From: Saccoglossus kowalevskii
Lineage: Eukaryota; Hemichordata; Enteropneusta; Harrimaniidae
Reading direction: 5' to 3'
DNA: 35,085 nucleotides
Assembly (NCBI RefSeq): GCF_000003605.2
Contig: NW_003114956.1
Coordinates: 160,317 to 195,401 of the forward strand
Shown: positions 9,797-21,570 of the stretch, in pieces
Layout of the letters: the number at the start of each line of letters is the position of its first letter
Position numbering within the stretch: the first letter of the stretch is position 1
Translations under genes and position numbers: made by a program
Notes under the pieces: model-generated
Told to the model about the DNA's origin: nothing
Database searches by the model: none
The model's input: only the letters and a program-made list of their open reading frames with translations

Positions 9797-10678
9797 GGGT
9801 GGGAAGAAGATTTTAAGTGAATCAAAAAATCTCCTGGTTAAAATGACATGAAAAAAATATACATTTATGAAAAGAAAGATTAAAAGTAAAAAAAAAATAT
9901 TAGAGAAAGAACATTTTGCACAGATTTGTGACCATCTTCCATTCAAAGTTACTTATTGTTAACCGTGTATTGGTAGGACTTGTTTTCAGTGTGTTGAAGA
10001 AATCAAATAGCATTTCACACCTACCTCGTTGTTCTGTTTATACAATGTAAAAAAGACCTTTTATTTTACAATCTGAAAACAAGAATGAATTAATGAGATT
10101 ATTTCCTAGGTATTTAGCGTTAATCTCACAGTAAATTGACTTTGACAGATTTGAATCATTTTAAACTTTTCCTATATAGATTTTGTATAATCCTAATGAG
10201 CTTTAGGTGTTGATCCATATTTATTTTAACTTTTAATCCGACAAATTTTAATTAAAAAACTTTTGTACCCTGTTGTAAGTATAACCATCAGCTCTGCAAA
10301 CTCTTGTATGTTTGTAGACTAGCTGGGCAGTACAGATTGGACACAATTGGCAAACACACCCCCTGTTAATCTGTATGGGGAAGAGCTGTCAAAATTACAA
10401 TAGGGAAATGGAATGAAGGGCAGATTATTAGCATGAAAAATGAAAATGTCTTTGGTGCAGTCCCATGGATTGACAGCTTTCTCTTTAAAAAAGATCTTTA
10501 CTTTCCAATAGTGAATAATTTCCAAATAATAATAAAATAACAATAAAGCTGAGAATAAGAAGACTCAAAATGTGCTGGCTATAAAAAAAAAAAAAATACT
10601 GGGTTTAATTTTAGCAAATTTTCTTTTGCAGTTGGACTTTAATTTGACAATAACATTGTGATAACAATAAAATATGAG
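9797..10678. other. No supported gene
   Basis: AT-rich unique sequence with an A-run at 10581-10595. The minus-strand frames (9731-9946 and 10319-10543) are low-complexity or featureless. Confidence 0.55.
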
Positions 10679-10995
10679 GTTAATATGAGGATACCTCAAA
10701 GTATGCACAAAGACAGTACAGCTGGAGTATTATACGTCTTTTCCTTCCAAGGATACATCATGGGAATGCTGAAATCCAAAAAGTTTAGAACAGAATTAGG
10801 GAACTTTCTTGTGTGGAGTCCGGTCAAACCCTGGTGGCAGCCATGTTTGTTTTGATTATTAGAAGATGCTTCCGCATATAATCATTCCATATTTGGAATT
10901 CGCATTCCCTTATATGGTAGGATGAAAATACCCTGTAAAATACCGCAAAATTACGACACGCTGTAACTTGTGGCGTTACAGTGACAGATGTATAA
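10679..10995 (+). mobile_element. Family 2 element, copy A, hairpin lost
   Basis: About 317 bp match, in the opposite orientation, the element at 34045-34443. Shared blocks include ACCTCAAAGTATGCAC, GTGTGGAGTCCGGTCAAACC, TCATTCCATATTTGGAATTC and GTGACAGATGTATAA. Against copy B, roughly 110 bp are missing at the junction 10730/10731 (GGAGTAT|TATACGTC), exactly the loop and second arm of the terminal hairpin of copy B. A small open frame (ATGGGAATGCTGAAATCC...) is partly shared but ends differently in each copy, so coding is doubtful. Superfamily unknown. Confidence 0.8.
10887..10917. promoter_or_regulatory. Two CArG boxes inside family 2 copy A
   Basis: CCATATTTGG (10887-10896) and CCTTATATGG (10908-10917) both fit the SRF/MADS consensus CC(A/T)6GG, about 20 bp apart. 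The first is conserved in the other copy (34145-34154). The motifs are seen directly; binding is inference. Confidence 0.3.
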
Positions 10996-11524
10996 TAATA
11001 CTTTATATACATAACACCATTGTCTTGACTGTAGTACCGTATTTAAAAACTAAAATGTTATTGTTGCTTTTGTAATTCTAACTTAAAGCTGAATCAAACA
11101 TGATATTTTCCAAAAGACAAAATGTCTATTCAACTGTACTTATGGTTTGCCTTAAAAATACATTTTTAAGGCCGATTTTTGATTATAATTGAATAATAAT
11201 ATTTTTTTATGCAGTTTATTATTCAATAAAAGGTTTTGTAATACAAGCATAATGTTCTGAAAATACTTACCATTGGTTTATTATTTACATATGTTTTATA
11301 ATAATGGTGTGGAACCTGAATCACTACCACACACTTTTACATGTTGTACTAGCAGCCTTCATCTTATGAGAAGCTTCAAACTGATTTTCCATTTATGTTC
11401 CAGGTGAGGCAGAGTTACAAAGGATGTCACATGCATACAATTATGATTATAAATCCCTCTATACAATGTAACCACCATAATTATTTAAAATTGTGATAAC
11501 AAGCTTCCTGTGATTACTGGAGTG
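10996..11524. other. No supported gene
   Basis: AT-rich unique sequence. TACCGTATTTAAAAAC near 11035 may be a stray MITE end but lacks a partner. Confidence 0.55.
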
Positions 11525-11534
11525 AGCTGATTAT

Positions 11535-11828
11535 CAATCTGATTAAAATAAAATCCTGGTTGGCTTAATATTTTTAAACAAATTTTTTTTTATATAATAA
11601 CTATAATTATTATTTATTTCAATTATTTTTTGAAGTTACAATTATTTTTCTGCAAGAATTGTTTTTTTACGAAAGCCATTGTGCAGAAAATTTATTGTAA
11701 AAATAATATAAATAATAATTAATAGTAGTAATAATAATAATAATAAAAATTAATGATAATAATAGTAATAATAAATATATAAAAATTAAAAAAAATAAGC
11801 CAACCAGGATCTCATTTTAATTAAGATT
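11535..11828. mobile_element. 294-bp element with 32-33-bp inverted ends and 10-bp target duplication
   Basis: The left arm (11535-11567) contains ATCCTGGTTGGCTTA; the right arm (11796-11828) is its inverse TAAGCCAACCAGGAT. The arms match over 32-33 bases apart from a one-base gap and about three mismatches. The direct repeat AGCTGATTAT flanks the element on both sides (11525-11534, 11829-11838), as a target-site duplication would. The interior is extremely AT-rich with AAT/TAAT tracts and no coding. A duplication near 10 bp fits Mutator-like MITEs better than mariner; assignment is inference. Confidence 0.85.
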
Positions 11829-11838
11829 AGCTGATTAT

Positions 11839-13682
11839 ATACTGATTATTACTCACATGCTCAGGTTATATAATTACAGTGTACCAGTGCACTATTATCT
11901 CGGCACATGTCTGTTCTATTGTTTGCCTCAGCACAGTCAACAATATTAATTGGGGAAGGTGAGTCTCACAACGTCGAGGGTAGATGGGTCAAATGTCCTT
12001 CATTGTGTTTCATTGCCTTCTTTTTTTTTGTCAGTCACACAAGTACTGTTGAAGTGAATGAAAAATGACAGGCAGGATCTGTTCTATTTATTGTGCATCA
12101 TATTATTCCCGGCTTGGACTCTTATCAGACCTCCCTTTTATCACGTTTCGGTGTCCTAACATGAAGATCCTACTGTCGTGCGTCAGCTAGTGCGTAAGGG
12201 CAATCCACTCTGAATGCCTTTGCAGTATAATGACGAAATACTTAGTCTGGTTTTGTTGTAAGATTTCTATTGTAAGACGTCTTAGGTCTATGTGAGCGCA
12301 CCTTGAAGAATGCGTTGGAATGTTTCTTATCTCCTCCTGCTTCATGACAAGTAGTGTCTGGTGACAGTCTTGATGTTCCAATCAAACCTTTACTTTTCAA
12401 TACTCTTCAGACTAATTACATTTTTTTTTGGCTTAAAACAAAGAGTATATATTTGGTTTGTTTTTATCGCCCAGTGAGTGAATAATTTATAACTAGATGT
12501 ACTGATGTTGGAAACAGAAGTGAATCATAGAATTATTGTGTCGGTTAAAAGTGGTGTGAGTCAGTAAATGTTAATTTTCAGCAAAAGACCTTGAATTAAC
12601 AAATCCAGAAAATTTCTTGCTGTGAAAATTTATCGTAAATTGTTTTCGCAGAATTTAAATTGGTTGAGACGCATGTTCATTTGGTTAAGTAGGTTACTAT
12701 GTACTTGTATTTGGAACAAGGTATACTTGATTTTATTCATTGTGGTTTACGCTCATTGTTACTAATAGTACGATGACTAACTCTGTTTCTTTTCATGTGG
12801 CGAGACTAAGACTCTAAGCGGACTATGTTGAAAAGATCGTCGATAACATGGGGAGACTTTACCCTGCTTCATGTACTTCTTTATAAGAATTGTTTACACT
12901 GCTCTAGTAACGTGTCAGACTTTTTTTCCTGAAGTTTTCTCAGCTAAGCAGTACCCGTATAATCACAATACTTGACTTAGCTTTCCTATTTTTCTCTCAT
13001 GAAAGCACTTCTATCCCAGCCAGCAGACTTAAGAAAAAAAACGTGTCAGTTTTGACTTGTGTGTAACGCTGATTGCACAGATAAAATCTTGTGAGTGATA
13101 TAAAAAACGTTTGCTTTATTTGTTAATGCCTGTGGTCGTCATAATAAGGGCTGTTGTGAAAGCTATTAATGACAGTGATGTGAAACTTGAATAAAACTGT
13201 ACATGGTAGTTTTGTCTAAATAGTGTTAATTTGATTGCATACAAAATATTGCCTTTATTCAGTGTTCTTCCCAGAAAAATCGTGTATCATGTAACAATGT
13301 TAATTAACTCTATTGTATTCATTGTTATGCTAAATTGGTGCTATTGTTTATCCGAAATTATAAAGTTGGGAACCCCTACTGCATAATGCCCTGTTGTTGT
13401 TAATGTTCTATTGTTGGATTTTGGTTTTAAATACAATAGGGCTACTACAAATCTATCGTCATAGCAACTAATGCGCAACTCTTAGGAATTTTCATTATAT
13501 TAATAAAATCGTTGTCTTGTTATATAAAATAAATACAACATTTAAAAAAGGAAATTGAAATACCAATTGAACACCATTTGCCTAGTCATAATGGTTTAAA
13601 AGTGCTTGGTTTTGAAGATTTTTCGTAACGGTCAATGTGGAAACTGCTGTCTATAGACGATTCTCTCTCGCACTATTCATAA
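11839..13682. other. No supported gene
   Basis: AT-rich with somewhat more CpG around 12100-12350. A good acceptor (TTTTTTTTTGTCAG, to 12034) and a donor-like GTAAGG (12194) frame a 159-bp stretch, but stops occur in all three frames, so at most it is a noncoding exon. The minus frame 12187-12381 is unrecognised. Confidence 0.5.
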
Positions 13683-13894
13683 TACTGTAGAATACTTTAT
13701 TTTAGCTTGGAATTTATTTTCGCTATTTTCGCTGAAGGGATGATTCCGTGAAAATAAAATCCAGCGAATATACTTTTTTTCCTATATTTCACATTAAACT
13801 CATCAAAAATTAGTGAATATAAATTCCATACAAAACGCCCAAAAAGTCTTTTCAGCGAAAATTAATTCCAGTGAAAATAAAGTATTCCACAGTG
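13683..13894 (-). mobile_element. Family 1 MITE, copy F, reversed
   Basis: Begins TACTGTAGAATACTTTATTT and contains the full right-end block TTTTCGCTATTTTCGCTGAA. Ends AAAATAAAGTATTCCACAGT. Well preserved, same orientation as copy E. The minus-strand frame 13803-14120 starts in it and is not a gene. Confidence 0.88.
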
Positions 13895-15485
13895 TATTTC
13901 GATTAATTTGAAGAATTTGATGGGATCTATGACCTACATAAATCTGCCATGATTGAGGGGAATACGTGCATGCAAGCGTTAGCAAAGAGCTTCTCCAGCA
14001 TGTGAAAATGTCTTCTTTTGATTTGAGTCTTTCCTGGGGGTTTTCTAACGTAAATGTTGTACAGATTTCTTTAAAAAACATTAACACCTTGAAAATGTTC
14101 GTCATAGTAAATCTTTTCAATGTCTACAAATAAAATCAAACCTGTCATTTAGGTATTTATATTGTCCAGGAAACTAATAAATTCCTCAATAAACTGTTTT
14201 TTCTACTTTCTCAGATGAAATATTTCATTGAGAACCTGATGTTACTGAAGTTGTTCAGATTAACTTGCATACCGGTATATATATATATAGCTTCAAAGAA
14301 ACACTTAAACGTGCCACAGTCATTCCGATATTCTTGTTGAACAATACATTTTACACCCTTGTATACGCTACATGGGATCCGTATCGAGCATGGCTTGATA
14401 CGACAACTGTAGCGTTTTAAAACGCCAAATTACGTAACTTGGAAATATAAGTATTGCGATATAATATGGCATGCATTATTTGATCCTTGGCCCGGTAAAG
14501 CGATTGTTCTATTCTCAATTTCTGTGTTCTTGACATCTAATATTATTGAAGGACCGTCGCTTTGATTTGAGTTAGAATCTGCTCTGACGAAAATACATTA
14601 CAAAAATCGTTACTTTCTTTGTATTTTGTCACTGACGTTACTATGAATAATTTTTCAGTTCCAGGAAAAAAATAATAATCTCAGATAGGAAATTTGTCTC
14701 AGTTTAGTGTTGGTTGTTCCAGCGAAGGTCGTTGAGGTCAGTATACTGCCTTATTGTAGGAGTGATGAAACATTGTATAGAGTTACACACATGTTACCTC
14801 CCAAGTCTGAAACACAGCTTTTATGGCTTCCCCTCACCTGTACTAACATATCCACAGTTTACAAATAACACATATCTGTTCTCGAACACTTGCCACACAC
14901 GATCGTTTTGATTGTTTTCCTCTTATCCAGTGAGTCGTCAAACTACTTTGTGCGGTTATGGGAGAGTGCTACATTTTCACATATTAGCCGTATTTGTCAA
15001 ATCTTGAATACTCAGTGTAGATGTGATAAACTTTACTTATTCGTTTCCCTGAATGTTTTATTGGGGGGTGGGGAGGTGGGATGTTTAGTAAACCTAAATA
15101 GTGTTTTTAGTATTTATAGCCAAATATATATGTAAACAGAAAATCTTGAAAATATAACTCTGTGATCTGTTTATGGTAACTGTGTGGACAGGGAATTTAA
15201 ATAATTGTTGTGCGTTTCTATTATTGTAACTGCACTAATTATACACTGATTCATAATTTCATATGTAAAATTTTCTAAATTAAATGTAGAATAACAATAG
15301 AACTCATTGTTTCCCTGCCAAGTTTGTGAACTGAAAACCTAGTGAAATTACTCAAAATATCAAAATAGTGAAATTAAATGTCAGTGAATATAAATGGTGA
15401 CAACAATGATGACAACCTTGGTGAAAAGGTCAGGTTACTGCTGGGAAATTGCAACAAAATGTTTTCAATTGCCATAATGACTCAA
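13895..15485. other. No firm gene; hairpin and one exon-like stretch
   Basis: Holds a CpG-containing hairpin (14365-14425, listed separately), a short (TA)n at 14276-14289, and a strong acceptor-like tract (TTGTTTTCCTCTTATCCAG to 14930) followed by a frame open to 15135. That frame (SNYFVRLWESATFSHISRIC...) has no known domain and no clear donor, so I leave it uncalled. Confidence 0.5.
14365..14425. other. Two-stem hairpin with 14-bp palindrome
   Basis: ACGCTAC (14365-14371) pairs with GTAGCGT (14409-14415), and inside it CGTATC (14380-14385) pairs with GATACG (14397-14402). The outer arm runs into a perfect palindrome GCGTTTTAAAACGC (14412-14425). TTACGTAA, a PAR-bZIP-type site, follows at 14430-14437. 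No known family recognised. Confidence 0.5.
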
Positions 15486-15970
15486 ATGTGGATTTTGTAG
15501 GGTCTGGTCATTGATTTGAAGGGAGGGTAATGTGGATTCTGTAGGGTCTGGTCATTGATTTGAAGGGAGGGTAATGTGGATTCTGTAGGGTCTGGTCATT
15601 GATTTGAAGGGAGGGTATTGTGGATTCTGTAGGGTCTGGTCATTGATTTGAAGGGAGGGTAATGTGGATTCTGTAGGGTCTGGTCATTGATTTGAAGGGA
15701 GGGTAATGTGGATTCTGTAGGGTCTGGTCATTGATTTGAAGGGAGGGTAATGTGGATTCTGTAGGGTCTGGTCATTGATTTGAAGGGAGGGTAATGTGGA
15801 TTCTGTAGGGTCTGGTCATTGATTTGAAGGGAGGGTAATGTGGATTCTGTAGGGTCTGGTCATTGATTTGAAGGGAGGGTAATGTGGATTCTGTAGGGTC
15901 TGGTCATTGATTTGAAGGGAGGGTAATGTGGATTTTGTAGGGTCTGGTCATTGATTTAAACAGAGGGTAA
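15486..15970. repeat. 44-bp minisatellite, 11 copies
   Basis: The unit begins atGTGGATTCTGTAGGGTCTGG and continues tcattgatttgaagggaggg. Starts are spaced exactly 44 bp apart from 15486 to 15926. The first and last copies read GATTTTGTAG while the inner ones read GATTCTGTAG, so the array seems to have grown from the middle. One copy has TATTG for TAATG. The unit is G-rich and T-rich on this strand. The period is not a multiple of three, and the unit is noncoding. Confidence 0.97.
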
Positions 15971-17001
15971 TGTTTTTATGTCAGTCAATCAAAAGGGGTA
16001 ACTGGAGAGAGGAGTAATTGAAAAGGAGCTCACCAGGAGTGTGTAGCGATAGCAAGATGAAAATTTTCTTAAATAATCTTAGTAATTAATATTTATAGCA
16101 CATATTTAATCACTTTTTGGTTTGAATTGTTTGATCCATTATGATGTATCTCTTCTTCTCTACTGTACATGCTGGTTGCTAAGTTTCCCTAGGCTATTTA
16201 AATATTTATTTTCATTGTCAGCAGCCCATTCACAACAATGGTATTCATGTATTGTAATCGCTGGAAAACACTCAAGTATTGCTACAGTTTAATAAAAAGG
16301 CTTACAAATTTAATTTATGGTGCATAGCGATTTTAATCTCAATCTTTGTGTTGGTGTTAACTTGTTAAGTCAAAAACCGAGGCATTCCTCCAGAGTTAAC
16401 TCGCTATGACGTAGAAATATAGTTTTGTATTGTCGTTGTGGAATGTAGCATGTTTTACATTATTTAGTTGTTGGCGATGAAATAGTGATGTGATTTGCCC
16501 TTTTCATCCCATCTTCCTTGTCTTTCTTCACAAAGTAGAGCGTTACTGCTGTTCAGGTATTGTAAGAATGATTTTCTTTTAAATCATAACTGATGTTAAT
16601 TTCATTGAATGACATCAATATCTGACTATTAGATTGGAATTCTTGTTGCTAGGCAGCGGTAGTCCTCTTGAATTTATTAATCTCATGTTTTACATATATT
16701 TTGATTTCATTTGATGAGGAGACAAAATAGTATTAATACTTAAATGCAATTTTATGAAAACGAGACAGAAAATAAAAAATTCTTTCAAGTGAATCAATAT
16801 ACTTTGTAGAGTCAGCATGGCTTAATTAAATTAAACACTTCTGTTCAGCGAAGCTGTTATTCCTCTGGCAAAGCTGGTATTAGTTTGCCTGTCACGTCTT
16901 GTGTGTTGTGCATTTCTTTGTGGTTTCACCTAGTCACTGTAATCTCAGCTCCAATCTACGCTCAGGATAACCCCCATTAGTAGCATCATGTAGGCATGAA
17001 T
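15971..17001. other. No supported gene
   Basis: AT-rich unique sequence; no repeats or frames of note. Confidence 0.6.
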
Positions 17002-17197
17002 TACTGTGGAATACTTTATTTTCGCTGAAAAGGCTTTTTGGGCGTTTTGCTTGAAATTTATTTTCACTGATTTTTGATGAGTTTAATGTGAAGTATAGGA
17101 AAAAAAGTATATTCACTGGATTTTATTTTCACTGAATCATCCCTTCAGCGAAAATAGCGAAAATAAATTCCAAGCGAAAATAAAGTATTCTACAGTA
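17002..17197 (+). mobile_element. Family 1 MITE, copy G, 16-bp deletion
   Basis: Begins TACTGTGGAATACTTTATTT and ends AAATAAAGTATTCTACAGTA. It lacks about 16 bases in the left arm between two TTTTCGCTG repeats, which fits slippage between direct repeats. Both edges keep TA. Confidence 0.88.
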
Positions 17198-19040
17198 CTA
17201 CATACTTAACACTGTGGTGAGCTGACCGGGACTGCATCCATGGCCACCTAGTCACAATGTTTACTTGTAGTATTTATACTGTTCTATTTCCACAGCTTCT
17301 GTATTGAGGTATCAGCACAGCAGAGTTAAACAGTGTCTAGTTCTGCATTATGATATTGGATAGTATCTGAGTACCTGTTAACATTCTGTCTGTGGGGGGG
17401 TCCCTATATTGTATGTTTTTCAATAACACTTTAGTACTACTCCAAATACAGCATTTGACTGATGAGAAAGTTGCGTTATCTTTCAACTTTCAGATGTACA
17501 CGTACAGATGACAATTACAGATTTAGGATGTTTTGAAAAATGTTGATACAATTGAAAGTCTGAAACTCAAGCAGATTATGTTTACTAATTGGTAGTTTTA
17601 CATGTACATCAGAAAATAAGACGAGCCTTAGGCTTACCCAAATATGAAACAGGTTACTAGTATTGTCTGTCTCCCATGATGCATTGCAAACCTTGAACTT
17701 CATGATTAATTTAGAATGCAGTGATGTTGTGTATTTCAACAAACTAGATACTCTGTAAAAACATTATTTTTTTACTGTTTTTTCAGTATTTTGATATTTG
17801 ATCAAACTCCCTTGGTTTTAAATTCACAGATTTTTCAAACAATAGGTTCCATTGTAATGTGACATGTTTGTGTGATTTCAACTGATTAAAAACAGTGTTT
17901 ATTTTTACAGAATTTCAGAATGATACTTTTCATGAAACAAATCGTCATTGCATGCCTGTGGATATTATTCCCGACAAAGTATTTATATATTACGAAGTTG
18001 AATGACAGCAATTATAATTAATGAAACTGTCCTTATTCCTAAATTTAGAAGTGTAACTTTCCATGCAAGTCGTTACAAAAAGTTCTTCAATTTGTTTTGC
18101 CCTGTGTAAGTATGTTGCTGCAGGCCTTTCCGAGGAAATGTGTTGAGTCTATTTTTAGGATCACCTTTCCACATTCTTGACATACTTGCAGTGAACAAGC
18201 TTTCAAAAAAGATAAAAAATTTTTGCAGTGAAGAAAATTAAAATGATTTTATTTAATTAGATGTAATTTGTTCTTTTTTTGTGTTCATTCTCTCAGTTAC
18301 TCGTTTGAGATTTTGATACAATTACATGTAGGTGTATTGAGTTGTTAAATGTGACATCTGGAATTTTCAGACATTAGATTCACAATTAAGATCTTCAACG
18401 ATATATATTCTCAGCAAGTGGTTAAAGTATTTAAAAAAGCATTGAATGGCGACCATATGTTTGACATCTGGACTCAGTTTTCAGGCTCTTGTAAATCTAG
18501 TTAGTAATAGAGAAATGTTCTCAGCGGTTTCATCTTTTTTTCTAGTACTAACATGAAAAAGAACATATGTACGAAATGCTTGTTTGTTTTCAGTCTAGAG
18601 TTTTGTGGATTCCTACAAATTTGCTATCAAAACACTGTGAAGAAATTTGTAAGCAGGAGTTGTTTCTTATTAAATGCAAAGATGAAATGTATATTTTTCA
18701 ACTTTCAACCTTAACCCTGTTGCCCCCCCCCATCCCCTCATGACCCCACCCAATTGAGGTTGAGTTGACACTGTGCGAGTTTTCTCACTAATGTGTAGAG
18801 AATGTACTCAAGACATTTTACTTGCAAGAATGTGTTTACTATAAACACAAATATCTTTGCTCCCTGTGCTTAGGGTGGAAATGTCACCTAAATCTGATGA
18901 TTTCTTAGCTAGTCACACATGTAGGAATGAACCGTTGATCTTTTAATAGTTAATATGTTGGATGCTCTTTACAGGAGCTTACAGGTTAACACAGTTTATA
19001 ATTAATTTTGCATAAGCTGCAGGTCTTGATCAACATACAT
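17198..19040. other. No supported gene; C-run
   Basis: AT-rich unique sequence with a short G run (17393-17400) and a C run near 18723-18731. The minus frame 17515-17742 is featureless. Confidence 0.6.
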
Positions 19041-19118
19041 TACCGTATTTGCTCTATAATTAGTATGACATACACTGACGTAAACAAAAGGTGAATCTAT
19101 TTTGTTAAAAATGTATAT
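19041..19118 (+). mobile_element. Family 4 MITE fragment
   Basis: TACCGTATTTGCTCTATAAT matches the family 4 end seen inverted at 20949. The opposite end is not recognisable. It lies directly next to family 3 copy C, so one may have interrupted the other. Confidence 0.5.
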
Positions 19119-19267
19119 TACCGTTAAATCTCTATTAGAAGCCACATCCCTAATAGAAGTCGCACACATTCTTTTTGAGCAATTGAGAACAAAAATTCAT
19201 CATTTCGCATTCCTTCTGTTGTATTGTACCAACAGAAAATGCGGTTTCTAATACAGATTTTACAGTA
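19119..19267 (-). mobile_element. Family 3 MITE, copy C, reversed
   Basis: Begins TACCGTTAAATCTCTATTAG and ends GGTTTCTAATACAGATTTTA-CAGTA. The interior (CCTAATAGAAGTCGCACACA, TTGAGAACAAAAATTCATCA) is the reverse of copies A and B. 149 bp, noncoding. Confidence 0.85.
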
Positions 19268-20880
19268 CTGGCCAAACAGGAGCATTCACTCCCAAGTCTG
19301 CAAGATTATTTGTCTGAAATTAGGAGAGCACAAACGCCCATATTTGGATGTGTAATATTTTCATTACATGACTCTAAGATGATTATACATGAATTTCACT
19401 TTTCAAAATGGTCCAACATATCATTGGTTTTCTAAACTCAGCCAAATCTTTGCAAGCGGCGTCATTTTAAAGAAGCGTATTTAGTGTGGCAGTGGTGTGT
19501 AAGAGTGACAACAGTCAATACACTCTGGACCCCGGATGTTCCTATTCTAAACCTTGTATTGAATATGGACGAATGAAAAATTATTCCTGTATTAAATCAT
19601 ATCTATAATGATCCAGTGTTCGATAAATGCAATTTTTGGTTTCTGTGCACTTGTAATAGAAAAAATATGGTATGGATTTATTTTGTGAAATGTGACTGAA
19701 AAAACAGAATCCGATTACACTTAAGCCGTAATTAACTCCGCAATAGTGGGAAAACTGTGGAAAAAGTTTTTACACTAAAAAGGAGGTGCAGAGGTTAATC
19801 AACTAATGGTGTCGGTTGTATGCGTTGAATGCTAGCCTGGAGTGAAGCCAGGCGTAACTAGTAAAAGACTTGAGAACGCTGACAGCTATGACGCAAGTCG
19901 TTCCTAGCTTGCTTGTTATGGTATGACATTTCATCTGTTTTACAAGACTTGCCCAGTGTCTTAGTGAACTGTGTAGTCTTTATAGATTTTTAGGCTGTCT
20001 GGGCGATGATATCAGGTGTTGATATAATGTTCTATAGCTGTGATTGCCAGATGGAATCCACATCCCAAACTGCATCTTCATCTGGGAGCAAAAACTAGTA
20101 AACATATCTGAAAGTGAATTGACATTGACACAAAAGGAGACAATTATTTAAAAATAGAATAGAATAAACTGCACACAAAGTTAATTATATAACTAATTAT
20201 TCAAATTTAATTACATTTAAATATTCAATTTTAATCCTTTCATTGCCCGCCAAAATCATTTCAATTATTTCAAAACATTTTGCAAATTTTTATATGTCAT
20301 CATTTTTTTTTTTTTTGGTCAAAGGTGACTATAGTTTTCTTTGAAATGATCAGCTGAACTGGCCATGCAGTGCTTTGACAAACATGTGAGAGCAGGCGTA
20401 ATACTTGTGTCTTGACTCATCCATGAGTTTCAGCTGTCGCTTGTGAAGGTCAACCTTTTTAGGTGGGTGGTCATAATGGATCATTACATACCTAGGAAAC
20501 TGACAACTCAAACTTATGGTACTGGGAAAAGATGTGAACTGACCATGAACTGAATGCTTGCAGTATGGCGTATTTAATAGATAATGATGATGCCTTTATG
20601 ATGACAGATAGAAGTGTATTGACTTTTACTACATTAATTTTATTGAATGTACATGTGCTTTCAATAGTCTACATACAATCTTCAATAATCATTCTATTAG
20701 GTACCTGGGATGTTTAAATATGCTTCATTCAACCATAGACTCTCAAGGTGTATGATTCAACACTAATGCCAAATAGTAGAACTTTATGAAAATTGCATGA
20801 GTGTTTCAATGGCCAAAATTAGTAATATTTTAATGATTCAGTATAAAACAAATGTGATTATAATTTACATGTGTTTTTAT
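19268..20880. other. No supported gene; possible lone piggyBac-type end
   Basis: AT-rich unique sequence with a T-run (20305-20318). At 20231 TTAATCCTTTCATTGCCCGC resembles a piggyBac-type MITE end, but no matching inverse end was found. Confidence 0.5.
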
Positions 20881-20949
20881 TCTAATAGAGCAAATATGGT
20901 TTATATGTGCTTCTAATTAATATGTGCTTCTTATAGAGCAAATACAGTA
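20881..20949 (-). mobile_element. Family 4 MITE, partial copy
   Basis: Read on the minus strand it begins TACTGTATTTGCTCTATAAG and AAGCACATATTAATTAGAAG, then repeats the AAGCACATAT and TTTGCTCTATTAGA motifs. It is compact, with two inverted arms almost touching. Confidence 0.6.
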
Positions 20950-21116
20950 TGCTATGTATTGTCCAATCGCCATGGATTTCTTTATTTTTACAAAATATTC
21001 GCGGTATATTTATTCTGGTCTAACTGGACTGTCCAGAAGTGAAAATTGTTACTAGGTGATCTAAATATCGAAATAATTTTAGTATGAAGTAGTAACATAA
21101 TACACATATTTCTCTG

Positions 21117-21190
21117 AATCTTATTTTCACTGATGTACCACTTTAAAAATTAAAATTAAATTCCAAACAAAAATAAAATATTCTATACTT
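21117..21190 (+). mobile_element. Family 1 MITE fragment, right end only
   Basis: TTATTTTCACTGATG...AAATTCCAAACAAAAATAAAATATTCTATA follows the last third of the family with several changes. No left end. A decayed relic. Confidence 0.65.
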
Positions 21191-21469
21191 TTTTCATTGC
21201 TATACTTTTATTGTATTCTTCAATCAAAGTCCCATAGAGGATACGATAACAATAAAGATGATTATTATTACTACATATTACCTGTATATAAAACCAATCA
21301 CACTGGAAATGGTGACCCCAAACCATAGGCAAGTATACTAATATATGCTTAATAGGCAGGCGATTTTTTGTGTGTGTCACTGGCTGATTTTCATTATCCA
21401 GCTGGTGTGACTATGGGGAGCTTTGATTAAGGTCTGCGTGTGTTTGACTGAATCTTGTTGATGCTTGGA

Positions 21470-21477
21470 TTACGTAA
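21470..21477. promoter_or_regulatory. Palindromic TTACGTAA site
   Basis: A perfect PAR-bZIP/NFIL3-type octamer, also present at 14430-14437. Isolated motif. Confidence 0.2.
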
Positions 21478-21570
21478 CTATTAAATTACTGTAATGTAAT
21501 TGTTATCGGAAGGTGGTCACCTAGCCATGCCTCATAATTTTAAACCTTATAATATACATACAGATTCTGA

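Noticed and set aside
12035-12193. Noncoding exon between acceptor and GTAAGG
   Set aside because: Stops in all frames and only two weak splice words as evidence.
13803-14120. 105-codon minus-strand frame
   Set aside because: It begins in family 1 copy F and runs into unique AT-rich DNA with no domain; similar frames appear in other copies of the MITE.
14930-15135. Exon after a strong acceptor-like tract
   Set aside because: No donor, no recognisable domain, and polypyrimidine-AG words are common in this AT/T-rich DNA.
20231-20260. TTAATCCTTTCATTGCCCGC as a piggyBac-type MITE
   Set aside because: No matching inverse end followed by TTAA was found nearby; a lone end is not enough.
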